Source: an uncultured Duganella sp.
GTDB taxonomy: Bacteria > Pseudomonadota > Gammaproteobacteria > Burkholderiales > Burkholderiaceae
DNA length: 27,382 nucleotides
Assembly (NCBI GenBank): GCA_946482635.1
Contig: CAMLSG010000057.1
Span: 1-27,382, forward strand
Direction: 5' to 3'
Positions 15,952-22,303 of the stretch are shown here, piece by piece (positions within the stretch are counted from its first letter, which is position 1; each line of letters opens with the position of its first letter). Both the position numbers and the translations under genes were made by a program. The notes under the pieces are model-generated. The model saw nothing but the letters and a program-made list of their open reading frames with translations, ran no database searches and was not told the DNA's origin.

Positions 15952-18530
15952 TGGCGTACTCCCAGTGCGCTCTTGATGCGCGCTTCCAGCACGGTGCGGT
16001 CCGCAGGGCGGAAGCCGCTGTGCTCATACAGCACCTTGCCGTCGGGCCCAATCAGCACGCTGCTTGGCATGCCCTTGACGCCGTAATTGCGCGGCGCGGT
16101 GCCGCTCGGGTCGAAGGCGATCACGAAGCTGGCCGGCGTCGCGTTCAGGAAGTTGCGCGCGTCGTCGGTCTTGGCGTCGACGTTGATGCCGACCACTTGC
16201 AGGCCCTGGCCGCCGTAGCGGGCCTGCATTTCGTTCATCCACGGGAAGGACTGGCGGCATGGACCGCACCACGAAGCCCAGAAGTCGATGTACACCAGCT
16301 TGCCCTGGTATTGCTCGAGCTTTACGGTGCCGGTTGGGCCGGCCAGGGAAAAGGCCGGTGCGGCCTGGCCTGGTTCCAGCGCCATGGCCTGGCCGGCTGC
16401 CGCCAGCGCGGCGGCGGCGGCCAGCATGCGCGCCTGGCGGCGGCGCCACAAGAGCACGACGGTCGCCAGTACGGCCAGTATGGCCAGCATCGGATCGTTG
16501 CCGCCGCTGATCGACGAGCATCCGCCGCCGCCGCGGTTCTGGGTTGCGCCAGCCGTGCCATCGGCCGAACCCTGTCCGCTCAGCGCAAGCTGCCAGCTGG
16601 CGCCGGTCGCCTGCAGGGTGGCGGTGCCGCTGGCGTTGCCCGCTGCGGTCGGCGTGAAGCGTACCGGCAGTTCGCAGGAGGCGCCGGCTTGCAGCGTCAA
16701 TGGGAAGGCGCCGCAGGCATTGGTTTCCCCGGTCGCCACCGCGAATGGACCGCTGAAGGCAATGCTGTTCAGGACGAGCGCTGCGGAACCGGTGTTCGAC
16801 AGGGCGAAGCGCTTGACGATGCCCGCGCCGCCCGCGGCGGAGCTGCCGTAGTCGAACGCTTGCGGCGACAGGCCGAGCGATGGGGTTGGCGCGGGAATGG
16901 CGCTGGCATTGCCGTTCAGGCGTACCGAGAATTGCGCGCCGCTGTCAGTCACCAGCAGCATGTCCGCGCTGCGCGAACCGGCGGCAGTCGGCTTGAAGGC
17001 CGCATCGATGGTGCAGCTCGCGCCCGGGCTCAGGCTCGCATCGGCGGCGCAACTGCCGGCCAGTGCGAAGTCGCCGGGATTGCTGCCGCCCAGGACCAGC
17101 GAAGCGATCTTCAGTGCGCCCGTTCCGCTGTTGGACAGGGTATTGCGCTGCGCCGCCGATTGCTGGCCGACCTGGGTGTCGGGGAAGGCCACCGGGCCGC
17201 TGATGCTCAGGGCCGGACGCGCGACCGGGGAAGTGGTGCCGGAACCGGTGACGGCCACCGACAGGTCGGCCGCGTTCGAACGCACCAGCAAAGTACCCGC
17301 CACGTCGCCCGCGGCGGCCGGTGCGAACGACAGCGGCACCGTGCAACTGGCGCCGACCGCCAGGCTGCTGCCGCAACTGCCGCCGCTGCCGATGCTGATG
17401 CCGGCCGCGCCGCTGACGGCGATGCTGGTAAAGGCCAGCGCCACATTGCCGCGGTTGTTCAGCGTGACCTGCTGCGTGAGCGGTGCTGCGCCGATGGTCC
17501 ACAGGCCGAAGGCGACTGCGCTCGGGCTGGCGTTGATGGCCGGCGCCGCTGCAGTTGCGCTGCCGGACAGCGCCACCGCCACATTGGCGTTGCTGGCGTT
17601 GGACGCCAGGTTCAGGCTGGCCGCAAAAGCGCCGCTTGCGGTGGGCAGTGCCTGCACCACGACGGTGCAGTTGGCGCCGATAGCCAGCGGCGTGGCGGTG
17701 GCACAGCTGCCGCCCAGCGTAAAGAAGCCGGCCTGGGCGCCGCTGACGCCGATCGAAGAGAAAGTCAATGCCGCCTGGCCGCTATTGGTCAGGGTCAGCG
17801 TGCGCTGGGATGGCGCGTTGGTGAGCAATGCGCCGAAGTCCAACGCCGTGGCCGACAGTGCCAGGGTAGCCTGCGCCACGGCATTGCCGGTGCCGGACAG
17901 GGTGACGCTGCTGGAACCGCCGGTGGCATTGTGGCTGATGGTCAGCGCGCCGCTGCGGGCGCCCGCTGCGGCCGGGCGGAATACCAGTTGCACGCTGCAG
18001 TTGCTGCCGGCGGCCAGCGCCTGCCCGGAAGCGCAAGTGCCGCCGGTGATGCGGAAGTCGGCGCCATTGCTGCCGCCGACTGCCAGGCTGCCGATGTTCA
18101 GCGCGGCCGAGCCGGTATTGGAAAGGGTGGTGGACAGGGCGCCGCTGTCCTGGCCCACGGTGGCGCCGCCAAAGGAAAGCGCCGCCGGGGCAACCGATGC
18201 CGCAGGCGCGGCGGTCACGGTCGGGTTGCCGATGAAGGCTGCCAGGTCGGCAATTTCCGCCGAGGTGAATTTGCCGTTGTACAGCGATCCCATGCCGCCC
18301 TTGTTGGCTGCGAAGGCAGAACTGATCACGGTGGGATTGTTGGCGCCCGCCAGGATGTTGTTGACGTTGGCGGCCGGATTGGCGCTATGGCAGGCGGAGC
18401 AGGTGGTGCCGCCTGAAGTGGGGCCGTTCAGGTACAGGCTTTTGCCGTTCAGGGCATCGGCAGCCTGCGCGAATTGCGCGGCCTGCGCCAGGCCCAGTGC
18501 CAGCAAAGCCCAGAGTCGGTGGTGTTTCAT
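15948..18530 (-). CDS. Cytochrome c / choice-of-anchor repeat protein with internal sorting signal and C-terminal thioredoxin domain
   Basis: An 860-residue exported multidomain protein. It has a signal peptide (1-23), then a small cytochrome c-like domain (CSACH at 44-48, possible distal ligand Met80). Five repeats of about 105 residues follow (about 105-650), of the choice-of-anchor D/ASPM-SPD-2-Hydin type, each with one Cys pair. Next is a sorting-signal-like block: GGGGC (Cys671), a membrane helix (681-695) and RRRQAR. A second hydrophobic stretch (702-717, ending GQAMA) leads to a TlpA-like thioredoxin domain with WCGPC (Cys755, Cys758). The ATG at 18530 has GGGAG five bases upstream; an alternative ATG at 18560 overlaps the protease stop. 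The thioredoxin part might also start internally at Met702 (16427), behind only a weak ribosome site. Such a block normally ends a protein, so this is either a true polyprotein or two fused genes. Confidence 0.85.
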   Translation of the reverse strand: MKHHRLWALLALGLAQAAQFAQAADALNGKSLYLNGPTSGGTTCSACHSANPAANVNNILAGANNPTVISSAFAANKGGMGSLYNGKFTSAEIADLAAFIGNPTVTAAPAASVAPAALSFGGATVGQDSGALSTTLSNTGSAALNIGSLAVGGSNGADFRITGGTCASGQALAAGSNCSVQLVFRPAAAGARSGALTISHNATGGSSSVTLSGTGNAVAQATLALSATALDFGALLTNAPSQRTLTLTNSGQAALTFSSIGVSGAQAGFFTLGGSCATATPLAIGANCTVVVQALPTASGAFAASLNLASNASNANVAVALSGSATAAAPAINASPSAVAFGLWTIGAAPLTQQVTLNNRGNVALAFTSIAVSGAAGISIGSGGSCGSSLAVGASCTVPLSFAPAAAGDVAGTLLVRSNAADLSVAVTGSGTTSPVARPALSISGPVAFPDTQVGQQSAAQRNTLSNSGTGALKIASLVLGGSNPGDFALAGSCAADASLSPGASCTIDAAFKPTAAGSRSADMLLVTDSGAQFSVRLNGNASAIPAPTPSLGLSPQAFDYGSSAAGGAGIVKRFALSNTGSAALVLNSIAFSGPFAVATGETNACGAFPLTLQAGASCELPVRFTPTAAGNASGTATLQATGASWQLALSGQGSADGTAGATQNRGGGGCSSISGGNDPMLAILAVLATVVLLWRRRQARMLAAAAALAAAGQAMALEPGQAAPAFSLAGPTGTVKLEQYQGKLVYIDFWASWCGPCRQSFPWMNEMQARYGGQGLQVVGINVDAKTDDARNFLNATPASFVIAFDPSGTAPRNYGVKGMPSSVLIGPDGKVLYEHSGFRPADRTVLEARIKSALGVRQ
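16425..16532 (-). other. Internal JDVT-CTERM-like sorting signal
   Basis: These codons encode residues 667-702: GGGGCSS, a short polar turn (ISGGND), a membrane helix from PMLAILAV to LLW, and RRRQARM. This is the three-part plan of MYXO-CTERM and JDVT-CTERM type signals (Gly-rich Cys motif, membrane helix, Arg cluster). A CPBP/MrtJ-like protease gene lies directly upstream. The signal is internal, with 158 residues following Met702. Confidence 0.6.
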
Positions 18531-18556
18531 CGGAGCTCCCGTTGTTGGTGAGTGGT

Positions 18557-18943
18557 TCATGCACACATCGACAGGGCCCAGGCATTGCATGCGCTGTGCA
18601 GCAGGGCGCACAGCCGCCAGTCGCGCCAGCGCTGGTAGGCCAGGCCGAACATCAGGCCCGGCCCGAATACCAGCGCCGCCGCCAGCAGGCCGGAACCCAG
18701 GTGCAGCGCACTGAAGGCCGCCGCACTGGCCAGCACCGCGGCCGCGCCGCTGGAACGCGGCAGCAGCCAGGCATGCAATCCTGCGCGCACCACCCATTCC
18801 TCCAGCAGCGGCGCCAGCACCAGCAGGCGCAGCACGGCGGCCAGGTCAGGCGAGAGCAGGGCGGGGCCGCAGACGGCAGTTTGAGCGAACACAGGTACTG
18901 AACATTCTGTCAATGTTGTTACGGTCAATACCGGCGCACGCAA
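18557..18943 (-). CDS. mrtJ: CPBP-family intramembrane protease, MrtJ-like
   Basis: A small polytopic membrane protein of up to 128 residues with the three CPBP/CAAX-protease (glutamic type) motifs: EExxxR in PLLEEWVVRAGL, FxxxH in FSALHLG, and HxxxN in LLHSACNAW. Single CPBP genes beside a Gly-Cys/TM/Arg sorting-signal protein match the JDVT-CTERM system protease MrtJ, expected to cut such signals within the membrane. The start is uncertain: the longest frame begins with TTG at 18943, and a GTG at 18892 would give 111 residues. Neither has a clear ribosome site, and a TTGACA on the minus strand (18908-18913) may be a -35, which would favour a shorter form. It is the first gene of the operon and its stop is 26 bases before the polyprotein start. 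Confidence 0.7.
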   Translation of the reverse strand: MRAPVLTVTTLTECSVPVFAQTAVCGPALLSPDLAAVLRLLVLAPLLEEWVVRAGLHAWLLPRSSGAAAVLASAAAFSALHLGSGLLAAALVFGPGLMFGLAYQRWRDWRLCALLHSACNAWALSMCA

Positions 18944-18987
18944 AAATGGTTCAAAATCGGGTGGGAAAATATTTTTGAATTTTGTTT

Positions 18988-19012
18988 GAACCTTTTTCCT
19001 CCGGCTGTGTAT
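18988..19012 (+). promoter_or_regulatory. Candidate ECF-type promoter for the sigma factor operon
   Basis: GAACC at 18988-18992, about 14 bases, then TGTGTAT near 19006-19012. This resembles the GAAC-type -35 plus spaced -10 of ECF sigma promoters and is suitably placed for self-activation of the sigma gene at 19040. The -10 match is weak. Confidence 0.35.
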
Positions 19013-19039
19013 TCACAGGCATGAAAAGGAGAACGGTGC

Positions 19040-19615
19040 ATGCGTTTTGGCAGGAGGGCGGGAGTGACAGGCGATGTGGACGATGGCGAGCTGGTACGGC
19101 TGGTAGGGGGCGGCGACCGCCTGGCCTTCCAGGCCCTGTACCGCGCCTACTTCCCGCGCCTGGCCCGTTTCCTTGACCGCATGACGCGCAACGTGCCCCT
19201 GCTGGAAGAAGTTGTCAACGACACCATGCTGGTGGTGTGGCAGAAGGCTTCCAGCTACGATGGCAGCAGCAAGGTCTCCACCTGGATTTTCGGGATCGCC
19301 TACCGCCAGGCGCTGAAAGCCCTGCGCGGGCTGGACGAGCCGCTGGAAGATGCGCCGGACGTGGCGGGCGAAGAATGGCATGAGCCCGAGCATGCGCTGG
19401 CGGCGCTGCAGTTGCAGCGCGGCGTCGGGCGCGCGCTGGACGCCTTGCCGCTGGAGCAGCGCGCCGTGGTCTGCCTGACCTATTACCACGGCATGGCCTA
19501 CCAGGAGATTGCCGAAACCATTGGCTGTCCGGTCAATACCGTGAAGACGCGCATGTTCCACGCGCGGCTGCGCCTGAAGGACATGTTGTCCGACCATTTG
19601 GAAGAGATACGATGA
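19040..19615 (+). CDS. ECF-type RNA polymerase sigma factor
   Basis: A 191-residue sigma-70 family protein. Region 2 (about residues 18-90) includes FQALYRAYFPRLARF and VVNDTMLVVWQKAS with the STWIFGIAYRQAL helix. Region 4 (about 130-185) includes LPLEQRAVVCLTYYHGMAYQ and the helix-turn-helix IAETIGCPVNTVKTRMFHAR. It directs RNA polymerase to a small regulon, probably including its own operon. The start is ATG 19040 with AGGAG nine bases upstream; a GTG at 19064 with its own GGAGGG-type site is a realistic alternative and would remove eight residues. The anti-sigma gene overlaps by four bases (ATGA). The divergent minus-strand operon begins 96 bases away. Confidence 0.93.
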   Translation: MRFGRRAGVTGDVDDGELVRLVGGGDRLAFQALYRAYFPRLARFLDRMTRNVPLLEEVVNDTMLVVWQKASSYDGSSKVSTWIFGIAYRQALKALRGLDEPLEDAPDVAGEEWHEPEHALAALQLQRGVGRALDALPLEQRAVVCLTYYHGMAYQEIAETIGCPVNTVKTRMFHARLRLKDMLSDHLEEIR

Positions 19616-20292
19616 ACACGCAAGACCCATCGAACGTTGCGGAACACCAGGACATGCAGGCACTGCTGCCCTGGTATGCCGCCGGCTCGCTGGCCGACGG
19701 CGAGGCAGCGCGCGTGCAGCAGCACCTGCGCGATTGCCCCGAATGCCGCGCCGAGCTGGCCTGGCAGCGCCGCCTGATTGAAACGGCAGCCCCGTTGCCG
19801 GCCGGCCTGGACCCGGAGCGCGCGCTGGCGCGCCTGATGCCGCGGCTGGACGAGGCGCCGTCCCCTTTGGCCCAGCCCGTCGCCAAGCCATCCCCCGCTG
19901 TTCCGGCGCCGTCCCGTCTTGCCAGTGCCTTGCTGGACTGGCTGCGCGGGCCCGGCGACTGGAAGGGCTGGGCCATCGCGGCACAGGCGTTGGTGATCGT
20001 CGTGCTGGCGGCAAACATGCTGCCGGCCGGCACGCCGCCTGATTACAAGGCGCTCGGCAGCGCACCGGCTGCCACGCCCGACGTGCTGGTGGTGTTCAAG
20101 CCCGATGCCAGCGTGCAGGACGTGCAGCGGCTGCTGAAAACATCCGGCGCCCACCTGGTCGGCGGGCCCACCGCCACCGGCGCCTGGCTGCTGGATGTCG
20201 AAGCGGCGCAGCGCGCCAGCGTGCTGGCCGCCTTGCGCGCCGATCCCGCCGTGGAAATGGCCGAAGCGCTGGCAGCGGAGGGCAGGCAGTGA
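19612..20292 (+). CDS. Zinc-finger anti-sigma factor with propeptide-like periplasmic domain
   Basis: A 226-residue membrane protein. The N-terminal cytoplasmic part has the zinc-binding anti-sigma motif HxxxCxxC (His38, Cys42, Cys45 in HLRDCPEC) that holds the ECF sigma factor. A Pro/Ala linker leads to one membrane helix (about 117-138). The periplasmic C-terminus (about 156-224) reads VLVVFKPDASVQDVQRLLKT, then a strand with GAWLLDV and VLAALRADPAVEMAEAL. This pattern resembles the I9-type propeptide/inhibitor domain of subtilisin-like proteases. The next gene, overlapping by four bases, encodes exactly such a protease. The domain could bind or be cut by the protease to release the sigma factor; this is inference. 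Zinc-finger assignment is firm, the I9-like reading moderate. Confidence 0.88.
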   Translation: MNTQDPSNVAEHQDMQALLPWYAAGSLADGEAARVQQHLRDCPECRAELAWQRRLIETAAPLPAGLDPERALARLMPRLDEAPSPLAQPVAKPSPAVPAPSRLASALLDWLRGPGDWKGWAIAAQALVIVVLAANMLPAGTPPDYKALGSAPAATPDVLVVFKPDASVQDVQRLLKTSGAHLVGGPTATGAWLLDVEAAQRASVLAALRADPAVEMAEALAAEGRQ

Positions 20293-21563
20293 ATCGTTGG
20301 GCCGCGATGATCTTGTTGGCGCTGTGCGCAATGGCGGGACCGCCAGGCGCGCTGGCAGGAGCGCAAGCCACGCCTGGCATGGTGGCGGCGCCGGCAAGCG
20401 GCGCCCATGAAATCCTGGTCATGCTGCATTTGCCCGCGCCGCATTTCCGCGCCGATGGCTATAGCGGCGCCAGCTACCGCGACGATGCGGGCCGCCAGGC
20501 GCGCCAGCGCATCGCAGTTGCCCTGGCGCGCGAACACGGCTTGCAAATGATGGAAGACTGGCCGATGCCGGCGCTGAACGTCGATTGCTACCGCATGCGC
20601 CTTGCCGCCGGCCAGGATCCGGCTGCGGTGCTGGCCGCATTGTCGCGCGATAGCCGGGTCGCGTGGGCGCAGGCGATCCAGGACTTCAGCGCGCAGGGCG
20701 GTTCCGGCGCATCCGGCGACCCGCTGTACCGCGTGCAGCCTGCCGCCGCGCCCTGGCAGCTGGAACAGGTGCGCAAATCCGCCACCGGCCGCAAGGTGCT
20801 GGTCGCGGTGATCGACAGCGGCGTCGAAGCGAGCCATCCCGACCTGGCGGGCCAGGTGGCGGTGCAGGAAAATTTCGTTGACGGCCAGTCCTATGTGGCC
20901 GAAGAACATGGCACGGCGGTTGCAGGCGTCATCGCCGCGCGTGCCGACAATGGCGTCGGCATCGCCGGCGTTGCGCCCGAAGCCCGGCTGATGGCCTTGC
21001 GCGCCTGCTGGCAGGCCGATAGCGGCACGCGCTGCAACAGCTTCACGCTGGCCAAGGCGCTCAACTACGCCTTGCTGCACAATGCGCAAGTGATCAACCT
21101 GAGCCTGTCCGGCCCGCAGGACCGCTTGCTGCAGCAGCTGGTCGGCGTGGCGCAGGCGCGCGGCGTGCGCGTGGTGGGCGCGATCGATCCGGCGCGCAGC
21201 GACGGCGGTTTCCCGGCCAGCAGTCCGGGCGTGTTCGCGGTCGCTGCCGACGACGCGCCGCGCCATGGCGCCCAATGCCTGCTGGCGCCGGGGCGCGACG
21301 TGCCGACCACCATGCCCGGCGCGCGCTGGGGCATGGTTTCCGGTTCCTCTTACGCAGCCGCGCATGTGAGCGGCATGCTGGCCCTGATCGGCGAACTCAA
21401 GCCGCAGCTAAGCGGCGAGCGCCTGCACGACGGTATCGTGCGCAGCAGCGGCCCCGCACCGTTGACGGGGATAGATCTTTGCGCCACCATCATGCGCATT
21501 ACCGGAAAATGTTCCTGCGCATGCCCCAACCCTTCCACCGACAACCTCGCACGTTCGCCCTGA
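20289..21563 (+). CDS. S8-family subtilisin-like serine protease
   Basis: A 424-residue exported protease. The signal peptide runs to about residue 25 (ending GALAGAQA). A propeptide region follows (about 36-135, with HEILVMLHLPAP and LAALSRDSRVAWAQ). The catalytic domain has Asp176 in VAVIDSGVEASHPDL, His207 in EEHGTAVAGVIAA and Ser354 in SGSSYAAAHVSGM; the usual GTSMA is GSSYA here. All three catalytic residues are present, so it should be active in the periplasm or outside. The start is GTG at 20289, overlapping the anti-sigma stop (GTGA). The C-terminus ends in a Cys-rich stretch (GKCSCACP) encoded within the overlap with the next gene. Operon position suggests it is part of the sigma/anti-sigma signalling unit. 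Confidence 0.9.
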   Translation: MNRWAAMILLALCAMAGPPGALAGAQATPGMVAAPASGAHEILVMLHLPAPHFRADGYSGASYRDDAGRQARQRIAVALAREHGLQMMEDWPMPALNVDCYRMRLAAGQDPAAVLAALSRDSRVAWAQAIQDFSAQGGSGASGDPLYRVQPAAAPWQLEQVRKSATGRKVLVAVIDSGVEASHPDLAGQVAVQENFVDGQSYVAEEHGTAVAGVIAARADNGVGIAGVAPEARLMALRACWQADSGTRCNSFTLAKALNYALLHNAQVINLSLSGPQDRLLQQLVGVAQARGVRVVGAIDPARSDGGFPASSPGVFAVAADDAPRHGAQCLLAPGRDVPTTMPGARWGMVSGSSYAAAHVSGMLALIGELKPQLSGERLHDGIVRSSGPAPLTGIDLCATIMRITGKCSCACPNPSTDNLARSP

Positions 21564-22240
21564 CAGGGCTGGCCTGCATCCTTGCAGCGAGTGCGCAGGC
21601 ACAAGTGAGCGGCAGCGCCGGCATCGTGTCGGATTATATGTACCGCGGAATTTCCCTCAGCTCCGGCAAGCCGGCGGCGCGGCTGTCGCTCGATGTCGAT
21701 GGCGCCAACGGCTGGTTTGCCGGCGGCCAGGTGGTCAGCGGCCAGCTGGCGCCGCAATCGCACCGCACGGCCCAGTGGCTGGGCTATGGCGGCTACGCGC
21801 AGCGCCTGCCATCGGGCCTGTCATGGGAAGCCGGCGCGTCGGCCTATGCCTTCCACGGTGCTCCGGACTGGAATTTCCGCGAAGTGTTTGCCGGCCTGTC
21901 TTTCGATAACTACTCGGCGCGCCTGCATTATTCGCCCGACTACCTCGGCTTCCGCGAGCGCACGGTGTATGCTGAACTCAATGGCGGCGGCGCGCTGGGT
22001 CCGAGCTGGCGCTACTTCTGGCGCGGCGGCTACCTCGCTGCCCCGGGCAATGCCGGCAGCAACCGCGCCGAAGGGCGCATCGGCGTCGGGACGGCAGTCG
22101 AGGGCTGGCAGATGCAGCTGTCGCTGGACGCGGCCCGCCTGCGCCGCCAGGGCGCCAGTGGCGGCTACGGCAGCCCCGCCATCGCACCGTCCAGCAAGGT
22201 GCACGGCAAGCTGGTTCTCGGCCTGGCGCGCGGCTTCTGA
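21509..22240 (+). CDS. TorF-family putative outer-membrane porin
   Basis: A 243-residue exported protein (239 if the ATG at 21521 is used). The signal sequence ends ASAQA. The mature part starts VSGSAGIVSDYMYRGISLSS, the hallmark of the TorF/TIGR02001-type beta-barrel family, and continues with alternating strands to an aromatic C-terminus (LGLARGF), as expected for an outer-membrane barrel. The transported solute is unknown. Its start lies inside the last 55 bases of the protease gene, in another frame, an unusually long overlap. Neither candidate ATG has a convincing ribosome site, so translation may be coupled to the protease gene. It closes the sigma factor operon. The longer frame upstream to 21275 is a shadow of the protease. 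Confidence 0.8.
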   Translation: MFLRMPQPFHRQPRTFALTGLACILAASAQAQVSGSAGIVSDYMYRGISLSSGKPAARLSLDVDGANGWFAGGQVVSGQLAPQSHRTAQWLGYGGYAQRLPSGLSWEAGASAYAFHGAPDWNFREVFAGLSFDNYSARLHYSPDYLGFRERTVYAELNGGGALGPSWRYFWRGGYLAAPGNAGSNRAEGRIGVGTAVEGWQMQLSLDAARLRRQGASGGYGSPAIAPSSKVHGKLVLGLARGF

Positions 22241-22243
22241 AAT

Positions 22244-22257
22244 TTGATCCAGGTCAT
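22244..22257 (+). promoter_or_regulatory. FNR/Anr-like box
   Basis: TTGATCCAGGTCAT has a perfect left half (TTGAT) and a three-of-five right half of the FNR/Anr consensus. Its reverse complement matches the box at 8588 at 13 of 14 bases. It lies four bases after the TorF-like stop. The centre (22250.5) would be at -41.5 if transcription starts near 22292. Confidence 0.6.
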
Positions 22258-22279
22258 TCCGGGCGCCAGGGCGATCGCT

Positions 22280-22285
22280 TAGGCT
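22280..22285 (+). promoter_or_regulatory. Candidate -10 for the phosphorylase operon
   Basis: TAGGCT starts 22 bases after the end of the FNR/Anr-like box, the same spacing as TATGCT after the box at 8588. The predicted start near 22292 leaves just enough leader for the AAAGGAG ribosome site at 22291-22297. Confidence 0.4.
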
Positions 22286-22303
22286 GGGCGAAAGGAGTGA
22301 ACC

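Noticed and set aside
15876..18416. 846-codon open frame antisense to the polyprotein gene
   Set aside because: Low-complexity Arg/Ala/Gly/Gln translation, no ribosome site or motifs; codon-bias shadow of the repeat protein.
18914..18936. FNR-like box TTGTTACGGTCAA between the divergent operons
   Set aside because: Half-sites are spaced one base too short and lack the AT/AT inner positions.
21530..21563. CxCxC metal site at the protease C-terminus
   Set aside because: It lies in the overlap with the porin gene and may be only a by-product of the other reading frame.
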